Shown here in pieces: positions 1 to 10,764 of a stretch of DNA of 64,000 bases. The DNA is from Phocoena phocoena (lineage: Eukaryota; Chordata; Mammalia; Artiodactyla; Phocoenidae): NCBI RefSeq assembly GCF_963924675.1, contig NC_089219.1:154276288-154340287 (forward strand). The letters run 5' to 3'. Below the pieces are notes generated by a model. That model searched no databases, was not told the origin of the DNA, and saw only the letters and a list, made by a program, of their open reading frames with translations. The number at the start of each line of letters is the position of its first letter. Positions within the stretch are counted from its first letter, which is position 1. A program made the translations under genes and the position numbers.

Positions 1-370
1 CTAAGTGTTTTTGCATATATTAACTCATTTAATCCTCTGAATAGCCTTATGAGGTTGGTGCTAATATCATTACCACTTTTTTTTTTTTTTTTTTTTTTGG
101 TACGCGGGCCTCTCACTGTTGTGGCCTCTCCCTTTGCGGAGAACAGGCTCCGAATGCGCAGGCTCAGTGGCCATGGCTCACGGGCCCAAGCCGCTCCGCG
201 GCAAGTAGGATCTTCCCGGACTGGGGCACAAACCCGTGTCCCCTGCATCAGCAGGCGGACTCTCAACCACTGCACCACCAGGGAAGCCCCATTCCCACTT
301 CTGAGAAAAGGAAGCTAAGACAGGGAAGGAACTTGCCGAGGCTGTACCTAATTTAGGGTTGGATCGAGGC
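1..370 (+). repeat. MIR SINE relic, split by a younger SINE
   Basis: The left part (1-76) reads 'taactcatttaatcctc' followed by 'ttatgaggttggtgctaat'. The right part (290-about 370) continues with 'gaaaaggaagctaagac' and 'aacttgcc', the order expected of the MIR core. The two halves are separated only by the SINE at 77-289, so this is one old MIR with a younger insertion inside it. Confidence 0.75.
77..289 (-). mobile_element. Cetacean CHR-type tRNA-derived SINE, reverse
   Basis: It starts with a poly-T run (the reversed A tail) and ends with 'ccaccagggaagccc', the reverse complement of the SINE head. The reversed tRNA-like A/B-box region and the 'cctctcactgttgtggcc' body match the other short SINEs here. 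It is flanked by a near-perfect duplication, 'cattaccac' (68-76) and 'cattcccac' (290-298). Confidence 0.92.
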
Positions 371-809
371 TTTGAGTTTAGGCTCTCTGCCTGTTCTCTT
401 AAACCTTACTCCCTACTGACTCTCAAATAACAGAAGACTTAACTGCACATAGAACAGAATATAAATTTCAACTTTGACAACGTAACAGCTAGGTTTGGAA
501 GGTAGACAGGAGGTACAAAAAAGGGAAGATGGTATGAATGTCCTCATTTTAGAAAGCGTGACGTTGAGAGAGGTTATAGTTGATCAACAATGTAGGTTTT
601 TAAGTATATCACTACAAGTCAAAGAGATCCTGAGCAGTGGAATAACTAATGATGACATAACTTTACTAAGCAGTGTGGAAACAGTGTAAAGGAACTAAAC
701 CCTTACTTAGTAAAATAGAAAACGAACAGCTAATGCCTCCAATTTAGTGAGAAAATAGTCATGTAAGAGTATTACTTGGAAATGGAGAAGAATTCAAAAT
801 AACAATAGT

Positions 810-1140
810 TGGACCTCCCTGGTGGCACAGTGGTTAAGAATCTACCTGCCAAGGCAGGGGACGCGGGTTCGAGCCCTGGTCCGGGAAGATCCCACATGCC
901 GCGGAGCAACGAAGCCCGTGCTCCACAACTACGGAGCCTGTGCTCTAGAGCCTGCAAGCCACAACTACTGAGCCCACGTGCCACAGCTACTGAAGCCCAC
1001 GCTCCTAGATCCTGTACTCCACGACAAGAGAAGCCACTGCAATGAAGAGTAGCCCCTGCTCACTGAAACTAGAGAAAGCCTGCACGCAGCAACAAAGACC
1101 CAACACAGCCAAAAATAAATAAATAATAAAAATATAATAA
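810..1140 (+). mobile_element. Cetacean CHR-type SINE, long subfamily, forward
   Basis: The head reads 'ggacctccctggtggcacag', followed by the B-box-like 'gggttcgagccctgg' and a long body ending in 'cagccaaaaataaataaat'. It is flanked by an exact 14-bp target-site duplication, 'aaaataacaatagt', at 796-809 and 1141-1154. It is longer than the roughly 210-bp SINEs elsewhere in the window and belongs to the same long type as 5176-5493 and 11217-11516. Confidence 0.93.
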
Positions 1141-1299
1141 AAAATAACAATAGTAAACGTCATACAAAAGGAAATCCAAACAGCCAGTAAACACAGAAAA
1201 GTTTACGACTTCATTAAGTAATAAAAGTGAGTCAAAACCAATGAAACTACATGCCAATCAGTTTGACAAATACATAAATAAAGTGTGGTAGTATCAGGT

Positions 1300-1970
1300 A
1301 TTGTAGACCTGGAGTACTATGGGAATCTTCTACCCTGTTTATACTGGAGTATAAATCGACACAACTACTTTGGAAAGCATTTAGCACTCTCCATCAACTG
1401 AAGGTATATAAATAGCCTGTGAGCCAGCAGCCATCACCCCCGCCCTGTGTAAATGCACCAGAATAACCGGTACAGCAGGATCCCTGTCCATGATTTGCAT
1501 TAGCACAAACTGAAAACAAACCAAATGTCCATTAAGAGTCAAAAATTAAATAAATTTTGTGTATTCGTACAGTGGGAAAACTATCAAGCGATAAAATTGA
1601 ATGAACTAGAGCTACAGGCTGCAATGTGGATGAATTTTTTAAACCAATGTTGAGCGAAAGAAATAAGAAAAAACTTCATATACTATGATCCTCTACATAA
1701 AGTTAGATGTTGACAAAACTAAACTCTTTTGTTAGGGATGCATGCAGGTTAAAGGAAATGATTGTCAAGAAGTGAGGATGGTGTTTAACCTGGAAGAGGG
1801 AAGGAGATTGTGATGAGAAAAGGATATGGGGGGCGGGTTTGAGATGCTGACAAGTATCAATACTTTCAGATTCCAGTAGTGGTTATGTAAGTATTTCTTT
1901 TTATTTGTCACATTGACAATTTTGTCCTGAGCACTTCTCAGTACACATTATCGTATTTTACAATTAAAAG
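1300..1970 (+). repeat. Old LINE-1 3' relic
   Basis: Phrases such as 'aaccaaatgtccatta', 'gtggaaaactatcaagcg' (degenerate) and 'ctacataaagttaga' follow the order of a LINE-1 ORF2 end and 3' UTR in forward orientation. It is heavily diverged, without an open frame or a recognisable target-site duplication. Confidence 0.6.
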
Positions 1971-2049
1971 CCTGAGTAAAGAATCGGTCGCTTCTTGAGT
2001 GCTGGATGTGGGAGTGGGATGCGACCATTTCATTTTAAGCCCTTCACTA

Positions 2050-2290
2050 CTGCTTGCGTTCACATGTTATTCATTCAGCGTTAATTGAACATATGCTGTG
2101 TACCAAGCACTCTTCTAATTTTATATGTGTTTTAACTCATGTAATCCTCACAAGAGCTCTGTGATGTGGGAGCTTATCTCCATTTTATAGATGAGGAGGT
2201 TGAGGCCTAGAGTTATAGAACTTGTCCAAGGTTATATAGCTAATGGGTAGTGCCAGGCCCATTTGCCTCAGACTCTGAATTTTTGCAATA
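2050..2290 (+). repeat. MIR SINE relic, forward
   Basis: It contains 'ctgtgtaccaagcactctt', 'taactcatgtaatcctcac', 'cattttatagatgaggagg' and 'cttgtccaaggttatatagc', the ordered hallmarks of the MIR core and 3' end. Confidence 0.85.
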
Positions 2291-2569
2291 CAATCTAAAA
2301 GAGAAATTTAATTACTAATTATAAGCCAAAAAATTGCACATTAAAGATGACAAGTTTTCATCTATCCAGTTAGAGAAAAACACACAGTCTGTCTTTCACA
2401 CACGTACATCTTGTATTGGCAGGGATTTTCCTTATTAAGCAATTATTTATTGACCGTCTACGTTGTGCTAGGCACAGGTGCTGGGAATAAACACTTAATA
2501 AAATACACCCCCTATCTTCAAATAACTTGGACTCTAAGTGAGGAAATAAGCCAACAGTTATAGTAGAGG

Positions 2570-3100
2570 TTATATACCAAGTGATACATCGCTGATGGAT
2601 GGCAGTATAAAATCTCAGACATCTTTTGGAAAGAAGTTTGGAGATAGGTACCTCAAAGCCTTAAAAATGTTCATTTGCTTTGACCTCAAACTCATTTTTA
2701 TGGATTTATTGCAAGAACGTTATTCTCAATACGGAAAAAAGCCTTCATGCATAAAAACGGTTATTGTCTGATAATATTGAAAAGTTGGAAAGAATTTAAA
2801 TGTGTAAAATGGTTAACCAGTAAACCCACTCAGTGGAATATTTTGTAGCCCACACAAAAAAATCAAGGTTATGAATCCCCTGATTATATGAGAAATTATT
2901 GATTTCAATGTTAAATGGAGGAAAGGTGAACATAAAATTTGATATCCAATACGATGGGAGCTTTGTCCCAGAAAAATCACCCTAGCCGGTGTACAGAAGG
3001 GAGGAAGGAGAGCAGATGACAGGAAGGGAAATTATTCCAAAGCCTTATCATTAGTCTTACTTAAGTAATAGAATATCAAGCAATTTTACTTTCTAACTTT
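2570..3100 (+). repeat. Probable old LINE relic
   Basis: The text resembles the end of LINE-1 ORF2 ('gatggatggcagtataaaat', 'cctcaaagccttaaaaatg', 'actcagtggaatatttt'). It is strongly diverged, so the family is uncertain. The 2440-2560 stretch just upstream ('gttgtgctaggcacaggtg') looks like another old dispersed repeat of L2 type. Confidence 0.45.
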
Positions 3101-4085
3101 TTTGGTTCCATATTTCCATGTAAGGGAAATGAATTACGAATACTTTGTAGTAAGAGGACACAGTTTTTCACAAAAATGTAACACTGTTCTAATTCTCTCC
3201 ACTAGAGGGAGAAACTATTCCAAGTAATTGCACTTTGATGTGCTATTTAGAACCAGTCAGGATGTTTTACTCTACTTTCCTCTGACTGTGGTGAGGGTTG
3301 GTTTGTTTGTTTGCTTATTCGTTTAGAATTTCTTTGAAATTGGTTTTAGAAGGTTTATTAAACCATTATATTGAAAGTAGAGGAATTTTTCCATTTTTTC
3401 CCCTTTTTCCCCATTGAAAACTTGGCTGGCTTTAGTAATGAAACATTAAAGAATTTGAAGTTCTTAGACTGTCAGTTTTTTAAACATGATCTGACTATAA
3501 AAATATATGTTCATTGAGCAAATTTTTGAAAAAATGGACAACTCATTGAAGGAAATAAAAGCCACCTCTGCATGTACACACACCTAATCTGCTCTTTTGT
3601 CTTAAAGAAGTATGAAAAATATTTTGTCATGTCACTAAATACTCTTCTACATCAGAGAATTTGGTTAAGCTTATGCACCGTTTCCCAGGAAAAACGCAGA
3701 GATATATTTTGAATGTAGAACTCCTGAAGCCCATTCATTAACTCTGGTTGAGACCTGTTGTCATTATTTTCTTAGTGACTTCATAGTGCATTCCTTCATA
3801 CGGTGAGCTGTGTTTGTTTAAACCAATCCCAATTTGGAGGCTCTTAGCTTTCTTCTAGGGTTTGGTTATAAACAATCTTATGACATCATGTTGGTAGATA
3901 AATCTTTGCCCACATCTTTGATTTCCTTAGGGTAAACCCCTGATGTAGGATTGTTGTTAGGTACCAAAAGCTACTCTCCAGAAAGTGATACCAGCTCCTC
4001 TCCCAATGACGGCATATAACAGAGTTCCTCATTCTTTAAGTGATTGTTCAAAGCAGTTAAAAGGTATAAATATACCGTACTGTTT
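3100..4085. other. No gene or clear repeat recognised
   Basis: AT-rich DNA with no open frame above about 60 codons that looks conserved. Fragments near 3480-3960 ('gtgagctgtgtttg', 'catcatgttggtagataaat') resemble very old reversed LINE-1 text, but I cannot delimit an element. Confidence 0.5.
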
Positions 4086-4440
4086 TCATAAGTATAGGAA
4101 TTCTGATTGTTTATTGCTGCATAAGAAACCACCCCGAAACAGTGGCCTAAAACAATGACAGTCATTTATTTTGTTCATGAACCTGGAGGTTGAGTAGGAT
4201 ATTAATTCTTTTACTACACTCTTACAGACTGAAAACAGTACCTATTTGACTAGCTCACAGTTCTGCAGGTCAGAAGTCCAGGCACAGCGTGACTGGGTTT
4301 CCTGCTCAGATACACACGGGAACATGTGAGTTCCCTCCTGAGAGTGTTAAAGCACGTGAAATTTAAGTGTAAGACATTGAGCCCGAAACGTTGGATGTTC
4401 ACCATAGTTTGTGTGGGTCACAGAGCTGAAATCTAGATGT
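4085..4440 (+). repeat. Old mammalian interspersed repeat, family not named
   Basis: It begins 'tttattgctgcataagaaac', continues with 'accccgaaacagtggcct', and later has 'ctcacagttctgcaggtcag'. This is a recurrent mammalian dispersed-repeat text. I recognise the type but cannot assign it safely to an LTR or DNA-transposon family. Confidence 0.5.
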
Positions 4441-5030
4441 CAGTCAGGCTGTGTTAGCACCCAGAGGCTCTGGGAAAGAATGGCTCCAGGCTTCTTTGGC
4501 TTGTTGGCATAATTCAGATTCTGCAGTTGCAGGACAGAGGTCCCCATTTCCTTGCTGGCTGTCAGTCGAGGGATAGTCTCAGGTCCTAGAGGCCTCTCGC
4601 TTGCCTTCCCTACCGCAGCATTGGACTTCTTCAGAGCCAGCAATGGAGAGCCTCCCTCTTGTCCCTTTTGTACTTCAATTCAGGAAGAGTTCAGGTCCTT
4701 TTCATGGGGTGCCTGAGTAGGCCACATCCACCTAGAATAATCTCCCTATCTTAAAAATTCAACTGATTTTGAACCTTAATTCCATCTGCAAAATCCCTTC
4801 ACTACAGCTAGATTTAGAGTTTGTTTGGGTAAGTGGAAGGTTTGTGTACTTCAGTAAGTAGGAGTCTTAGGGGCTCTGTTAGAATTCTGCCTATTGCAAG
4901 CAGTGTACCCACTTCACGGACCGAAGTGTCTTATTTCCTGAAACTCCTAAGGGAGTTTATCAGTGTTCATTTTATTTCAGTGACCTTGGTGAATGGGAAG
5001 ACTACCACCTCCGTGAGCAGGAATGGCACC
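4440..5030. other. No gene recognised
   Basis: Unique-looking DNA. Small open frames on both strands (4440-4643 reverse, 4833-5075 forward) show no recognisable domain or splice context. If the CEP78-like exons downstream belong to an intact gene, this would be intron. Confidence 0.5.
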
Positions 5031-5560
5031 CAGCTTCCTGAGTCCACAGTGTGGCTCTGCTACTTAGTGGTGTGACCTTGGCTGTGCTGCTCTACTTACT
5101 CTACTTCTCTGCCTCTGTTTCCCTCATCTGTAAAATAACATGGAGTTAGTGATCGTTTTTTCCTCGTAGGGTTTTTTGTTTTATAAATTTATTTTATTTA
5201 TTTATTTTTGGCTGCGTTGGGTCTTCGTTGTTGCTCGTGGGCTTTCTCCAGTTGCGTCGAGCAGGGGGTTACTCTTTGTTGCGGTGCGGTGGCTTCTCTT
5301 GTTGCGGAGCACGGGCTCTAGGCACGCAGGCTTCAGTAGTTGTGGCACATGGGTTCTAGAGCATAGGCTCAGTAGTCGTGGCACACGGGCTTAGTTGCTC
5401 CGCGGCATGTGGGTTCTTCCCCAACTAGGGCTCGAACCTGTGTCCCCTGCACTGGCAGGCGGATTCTTAACCACTGTGCCAGCAGGGAAGCCCCCTCTTA
5501 GGGTTTTGATGGTTAGATTATCTAATACCCAGGGAACTCCAGGAACAGTGCTTGACTGTA
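5030..5560 (-). repeat. MIR SINE relic, reverse, split by a SINE
   Basis: Left of the SINE the text is 'tgacc ttggctgtgctgc' then 'ctcatctgtaaaataac', the reversed MIR 3' part. To the right, 'caggaacagtgcttgac' continues the reversed core. The SINE at 5176-5493 interrupts it. Confidence 0.7.
5176..5493 (-). mobile_element. Cetacean CHR-type SINE, long subfamily, reverse
   Basis: It starts with the reversed A-rich tail ('tttatttatttatttttggc') and ends with 'gccagcagggaagcccc'. It is flanked by an imperfect duplication, 'cctcgtagggtttt' at 5162-5175 and 'cctcttagggtttt' from 5494. Confidence 0.92.
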
Positions 5561-5985
5561 AATTGCTTTAAAAGTGATTACTTTTTAAAAACATGCTTTT
5601 GAATCTGCAATTATGTAATTCAGGTATGTTAAGCATGTTCATTAATAGGACTTCCTGCTATAAAGAGACCCACAAATAAAAATAGAATTTTTCTTTCTTG
5701 GTCTTAACTTCTTATTTCTGACTTACTATGTTATACGCATATGTCTTTTATGGTGGGCTGCCACAAATTTATGTTGGAAAGAGTGGAATTTAAATAAATC
5801 TTACCTATGCTAATTTGATAGATTTTGATAATTCGTTTCACTAGCATTGTATGATATTACCAGTAGCAGACTAAAATCTGAGTTCACTTCTGGCTCTGCC
5901 CCTAAATCCTGATGAGACCAATAGCTGGAAAGGCTTTGGGATATTATACTATGAATTAGTTATAATATTGACTCTGTTTGTTTAG

Positions 5986-6063
5986 GATAACCTGGAGGAG
6001 TGCCTAAAGCAGTTAAAGGAGGAAAGAGTAATGAGACTGAAGGCTGATAAACGAGTCAGTGAG
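5986..6063 (+). pseudogene. CEP78: CEP78-like exon A (coiled coil)
   Basis: A 26-codon block from acceptor 'ctgtttgtttag' (ends 5985) to donor 'gtaaac' (6064), reading [19 protein letters not shown] and then ADKRVSE. The text is charged and helical as expected for the CEP78 coiled coil. It is phase 0 at both ends, and both splice dinucleotides are canonical. Confidence 0.78.
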
Positions 6064-6268
6064 GTAAACAGATTTCTTATTCTGCTTTAGAGAGTGTTTT
6101 GGTTTTATTTTGATTTGATTTTAAGCCATATCCACATAATTTGTAAGCTTTAAAACTGTAATATGTTGCAAATTGGTTGTGTCATATGGACTTTTGCATT
6201 TACTGGTATTTAGTGATCATATGATCTATATTCCAGAAAGCATGTTTTTAAAAATGGGAAAATCTGCT

Positions 6269-6310
6269 TTTGTGTATGTGTGTGTGTGCGCGTGCGCGCG
6301 CACGTGTGCT
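6269..6310. repeat. Alternating purine-pyrimidine TG/CG microsatellite
   Basis: A run of TG then CG dinucleotides ('gtgtgtgtgcgcgtgcgcgc'), able in principle to form Z-DNA. The SINE at 6311-6525 inserted at its end and duplicated 'gcacgtgtgct'. Confidence 0.9.
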
Positions 6311-6525
6311 TTTTTTTTTTTTTTTTTTTTTTCCGGTACGCGGGCCTCTCACTGTTGTGGCCTCTCCCGTTGCGGAGCACAGGCTCCGGACGCGCAGGCT
6401 CAGCGGCCATGGCTCACGGGCGCAGCCGCTCCGCGGCACGTGGGGTCTTCCCGGACCGGGGCACAAACCCGCGTCCCCTGCATCGGCAGGCGGACTCTCA
6501 ACTACTGCGCCACCAGGGAAGCCCC
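6311..6525 (-). mobile_element. Cetacean CHR-type short SINE, reverse
   Basis: Poly-T, then 'cggtacgcgggcctctcact', ending 'ccaccagggaagcccc'. Exact target-site duplication 'gcacgtgtgct' at 6300-6310 and 6526-6536. It keeps many CpG sites, which suggests a fairly young insertion. It lies in the intron between CEP78-like exons A and B. Confidence 0.95.
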
Positions 6526-6539
6526 GCACGTGTGCTTTT

Positions 6540-7514
6540 ATATGACATTAGCTTATTTCCTGTTCATGATTCTTTGATTCAAGAAGGCACTTTTTGTGCA
6601 TATACTGTATATACAGTAACATAAAAGACACGATGAGACTCTCCTGGCAATGAATTAGGAAAGTGAATCATTTAAATAAATTTAAGATATTGGAAAACTT
6701 CTAAGAATGCAATGAAAGATAAAAATATATACTATGAGAATTACATTAGGGAATGTGCATGAAAGCAGGGCATAATCTAAAAAGTTCTATCTAAATATAA
6801 TTTATCACAGGGTGAGCGTAGGGAGGAATTTTTGAAAGTGCATCCATTGGATTGGCGGACACTCATTCAATAAATGTTGAGCACCTGTTCATGTAAGGCA
6901 AAAGGGGCATCATGAACATTAACGGCCTTTCTGAGAAATACTAGAGTTGAGCTTATAGGGGGTTTTAAGTGCATAGATGATGAGCGGAAGGGGAAGAGTG
7001 CACGGGGGGAGTATTTTCAAGAAGCCAAAGAAAACACTGGTGATTGTACATTTAATAAATTGGGTTGGGTATGATTTAGGACTTCTAAACGTAAGCATTA
7101 GATACTTTGCTCACTAAAGTTAATTCTTAACATTCAGCAGAGTTGTAATACGTTTTATTCAAATCAGATTCTATATTTCATTTTCTAATTTAAGAGAAAC
7201 TTAAAGCAGGTCATTTTCTAATGTGGAATGAGGCTCCATTATGAATTGAACTAGTTTGAAATGTGATATTTTGTGAAAGATCATTAATAAAACGGTAACT
7301 TTGGTTTATTTATATACCACCTAAGTGTTATATAGGAAACTTTGTTGGGTGCCTGTGGGTTTTGGTTACTATGTGATATGGTCTCTGTCTTTACTGGTGG
7401 AGAATTAGGTTAATTACAAATTAATTACAGTTTGAGTGTTTTAGTTTTGTTCCTTGAAAATAGGCAAGACTACTTCTGATGACAATGAGAAAAAATCATG
7501 TCAGACATTTTTAG
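6540..7514. other. Intron-like DNA, nothing recognised
   Basis: AT-rich DNA between CEP78-like exons A and B. I see no coding block, no recent repeat and no RNA gene. Confidence 0.6.
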
Positions 7515-7693
7515 TCTTCTTTATACCTGGAACATGAAAATGCCCACTTAAGAAATATGAATTTCTCTTTGTCTGCAGCCCTTCATGCCCACTCATTGAC
7601 AAGTATGATCCTGTATGATGCAGGTGTTTTGGGCAGCATTGAGAATTCTTTTCAGAAGTTCCATGCTTTCTTGGATCTCCTTAAAGATGCTGG
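7515..7693 (+). pseudogene. CEP78: CEP78-like exon B with altered acceptor
   Basis: The conserved block begins at 7527 ('ctggaacatgaaaatgcc', [16 protein letters not shown]) and ends at 7693 before donor 'gttagt'. The two bases before the expected start (7525-7526) are AC, not AG. An AG at 7513-7514 would add exactly four in-frame codons (7515-7526, S-S-L-Y), so splicing could be rescued. The body carries '[17 protein letters not shown]', which is well kept, while neighbouring residues (Y and A in ILYDAGVL) look substituted. The exon ends two bases into a codon, matching exon C. Confidence 0.78.
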
Positions 7694-8512
7694 GTTAGTT
7701 CATTTCTCTTCATGGCGTTCTTCTCTTTGCGACTATAGTGGTAGTTTGCTGAGGAAATGGAGCAGTTTTCATCACTTCCGTGGCCATATTTAGTGTAATT
7801 ATAGGTAATATAGTTGACTTTTTAAAATAAGGAGTTAAATTTGTTAATAAATGCAAATAGGGAAGCCTGCTTTGGTAGAGTGGGGAGCTCATTATAAAAG
7901 AGTAACCTGTAAATAGAGTAACTAGTAGGTGTAGTTTTTTGTAAAGACTAAATTGAAGACAGTTTTCATTGAAAATACTCGGGAATGCATAAGAATTTTC
8001 CTATCTTTCACTTATTTTGCTTGTTTGATAAGTTTGAATTAAAGTTATTTTTGCCTTAGACATAAAAAATATTATTAATCTGCAGGGGAGATATAGGTTC
8101 GTGGTTCTCAACCATGAGCAATTTTGCTGAAAGAGGGAAGTAGAGATTGATAGTTGATGGAGTGGTGTTTTGTCAGTGAATGAATTGGTGTTGGTGTTGG
8201 GAAGGAAGGAACAAACACATTCTTGGAAACTGGAGGAAAGGTGGTAAAGAAGTGTGGGAATAGAGGTGTGACAGGCAGTGGACGACATGCATGGTACATG
8301 TTGAAGCTGCTAGTGAGACAGTGGGATGTGTCTTAGAGGATGAATCTGGAAAGGGCTGAGATTTTGGGGGAGAGAGAGGCTTGTAGTCTGGAGTAGGATG
8401 TTGGCTTTTAAGATTTTAGAAGTATTTCATGATTGTAGGTCTGGGGAAATCTAAACTGCTCTTCTGTGATTATAATAACCTTTGTCTTTTCTCCTTTCCT
8501 CCTCTGGTCCAG

Positions 8513-8684
8513 GCTTGGGCAGCTGGCCACAATGGCTGGTATAGATCAGTCAGATTTTCATTTACTAGGTCGTCCCCAGATGAATTCTACTGTTAGTAGT
8601 CCACGTAAAGAAGAAAAGAAGGGACTTGAAGAAGAAAAATCAGAATCAAAACAGGGTGCCCCAGGACAAATGCAAAATATCCAA
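8513..8684 (+). pseudogene. CEP78: CEP78-like exon C
   Basis: 172 bp from acceptor 'cctctggtccag' (ends 8512) to donor 'gtaagt' (8685). It supplies one base to complete the codon from exon B and then reads 57 codons, [20 protein letters not shown] and a charged segment rich in K, E and S. Both splice sites are canonical and the frame is open throughout. This is the best preserved exon of the set. Confidence 0.82.
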
Positions 8685-8689
8685 GTAAG

Positions 8690-9580
8690 TGGACAGAATA
8701 GCACTTAATGATTCTAAGAGTGATTAGCAAAAAGGAAATGACCAAGTCAGGGAGAAAACAATAATGATCAGTCTCTAATAGTTCACATGCTCAGGAGCTA
8801 GAAGACTCTGGAATCCTTTCCAAATCTGAGATTAGTAAATGTGTGCCCATTTCATGATACTGTATTGTTGTAAATAAGGAGACTGGAAGTTCTTTCGAAA
8901 ATTTATGAGTTAAAGAAAACTCTCCTTAATGAAGAAAGAAAACATTAGAGAAAATATTCCAGATTTTAAATTATATAAATGTCTATTCTATTCATATTTT
9001 ACTTCAGTTTCTATTTGTATGCAGTCAGCTTACAATGAAGGAACACTAATGGAGGTACACATACTGATATAATTTTTAAAATAAGTAATCCAGACATAGC
9101 TAATAGGTAACATATGACAGTGAATCACTGGTTATGGGAATGGGAGGGGAAAACCTGTCAGCCTTTCCTCTAGCCTTACTTGGAGCCCCCATCAACCAAT
9201 CTCAGACTGGTCTTGGGAACTGACAGCTTGAGAACACAGTCTGGTCACAAACTATATACTGTTTGCATGTGCCTGGAGGATAGAAAAGAAATTAATTATC
9301 TTACAGAATAGGGTTTTATTTTTAGTGAGGGAAAGGAAATGGATAATAACTACCCCAGTCACTAAAGTCTGAAAATGTAGCGGACATAGTCTTGGATATA
9401 GCTAGGTTAAGCTGAGAATCACTTGGCAAGATATCATTAGAAAAAAACTGGCTCTGAAATCTTCTGAATATTGACTGTTAATAATAAGATCACAGAGTAA
9501 CATTGAAGTTTTGAACTCTACTTTTTAATGGTTGGCTTTGTTCATCACTGAATTTTTGTCTTGTCTTTTGTTTTTCCATC
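8690..9580. other. Intron-like DNA, nothing recognised
   Basis: Unique-looking AT-rich DNA between CEP78-like exons C and D. No repeat boundary, coding block or RNA gene could be supported. Confidence 0.6.
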
Positions 9581-9583
9581 CAG

Positions 9584-10143
9584 TTTCAGAAAATTACAGG
9601 TGACACTGGGATTCCTTTGCCTCTCGACTCCTTCCATGTCCCAGTGTCTACTCAGGAGGCCTTAGAAACTTCCAAAGACAACCTGGAGGTTCCAGTCACA
9701 GAGTAGCAGCAGGAGTCTTTTGAAGATTGCATTGCTAGAACATGTTCTCCCTTCAGCAGACGTCATTTCTGGAACTGGAAGTCAAAGAAAAGAAGAGGAA
9801 TTATCTAGAAATAGCAGGTCTTCTTCAGAGAAAATGAGCAAAGCAGGTGAATATACCAAAAAATACTCTGCTAGGAAACAACCTGGGAAGGACCTGCATT
9901 CCTGCTCTGACTCACCTGTAAAGCGGAAAAGCAAAGGAATTGGGCAAAATAATCTTTGGTTAATAAACCAATTAAAAGTGAGTCTTCGAAAAACCATTTC
10001 TATTAAGAAAGAGAGTAGAATAGTGACTTTCATCAAAGACAACTAAAAGTAAACTCAATCTACTAGAACATTCTGAAAGTGATACTCCTGGATCTGATTG
10101 TGAATTTCAAGAAAGCATCCATACTCTATCACGCCTAACATAG
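9584..10143 (+). pseudogene. CEP78: CEP78-like terminal exon, broken frame
   Basis: Acceptor 'tttttccatccag' ends at 9583. The frame reads [20 protein letters not shown] on to ...EVPVTE and stops at TAG 9704-9706, where related genes continue with a polar residue. Homologous text goes on (QQESFE..IAR.CSP), then shifts by +1 near 9752 and continues as [20 protein letters not shown] to about 10040. A second shift is needed to enter TPGSDCEFQESIHTLSRLT, which ends at TAG 10141-10143. A read-through protein would therefore lose the last part of the tail. The tail is low-complexity and may be dispensable, so the lesions alone do not prove loss of function. Confidence 0.75.
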
Positions 10144-10183
10144 GTCTAAATCTTTTAAAATTATGTTTTTGCCTTCAAATTTT

Positions 10184-10189
10184 AATAAA
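10184..10189 (+). promoter_or_regulatory. AATAAA polyadenylation signal of the CEP78-like 3' end
   Basis: AATAAA lies 41 bp after the last CEP78-like stop, in AT-rich text with T-rich sequence after it, as expected for a short 3' UTR. Confidence 0.5.
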
Positions 10190-10309
10190 TTACTTATGTT
10201 TTTATTATAGCATATGGTGGTTTCAGTTACTTGACTGGAAACCATTACAGAAAGATTTATCTATACTTTTTTATTATAATGAAAGTTTTGGCGTACTTTT
10301 CCTTGTGAC

Positions 10310-10480
10310 ACTTTGCACCATTCATTCAGCTAGTGTTTACTGAGGGCTTAATATGTACAGTACTTTTCTGGGTGCTATTGCTTTCAGCAGTGAACAAAAT
10401 AAAGCCTTTATTCTCCTGGAACGAGCACTCTGTGTTGGGAGAAAATATAAACAACAAGCAGGGTAAGGGTTAAAAAGAGA
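10310..10480 (+). repeat. Old dispersed repeat (L2-like)
   Basis: 'cattcattcagctagtgttt', 'actgagggcttaatatgtac' and 'cagtgaacaaaataaagcc' follow a common ancient mammalian repeat text. The family assignment is tentative. Confidence 0.45.
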
Positions 10481-10764
10481 TGGGAATAATAAATGGAATA
10501 GTTTTACCATTTGGTTAAATGTCAAACTATTATAAATCACATGGCCAGAAGCCATTGAGGTATTTTAATTCACAATAACCAGAGAGCCTCAAACATTTAC
10601 CAAGGCACTTAACCGTGTTTATGGATTACAGCAACGCTCTGAGGTAGGGAACTGTTACCATCCCCATCTATAGATGAGGAGTCTGAGGAGACATTATGTG
10701 AGTTGCCCAGAATTACACAGCTGTAAGTAAGTGGGAAGCTGCGATGTGACCCGAACCCATGCTT

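Larger units (their letters stand above)
5986..10143 (+). pseudogene. CEP78: 3' end of CEP78, exons damaged (pseudogene or decaying gene end)
   Basis: Four exon-like blocks in the right order and phase spell the C-terminal part of CEP78, a leucine-rich-repeat and coiled-coil centrosomal protein needed for normal ciliogenesis; human loss causes cone-rod dystrophy with hearing loss. What I see: '[13 protein letters not shown]', '[18 protein letters not shown]', '[19 protein letters not shown]', '[19 protein letters not shown]', with introns between them, so this is not a processed copy. Damage: the acceptor at 7525-7526 reads AC instead of AG, a TAG stop lies at 9704-9706, a 1-bp insertion lies near 9752, and a further frame change lies before 10042. 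Several substitutions also fall in conserved coiled-coil residues. Upstream exons (leucine-rich repeats) are not in the window. It could be the real locus with a shortened tail or a segmental duplicate; I favour a non-functional duplicate, moderately. The CEP78 identity rests on remembered family sequence and needs an alignment. Confidence 0.8.

Noticed and set aside
840..890. True tRNA genes at the SINE heads
   Set aside because: The A/B-box-like text belongs to tRNA-derived SINE heads that lack a full cloverleaf and are followed by SINE bodies and A-rich tails.
810..1045. Open frames within SINEs (809-1045, 6173-6624, 31833-32183, 33252-33533) as proteins
   Set aside because: They repeat the same translated SINE text (for example CPLHRQADSQPL) in several places and belong to non-coding tRNA-derived SINEs.
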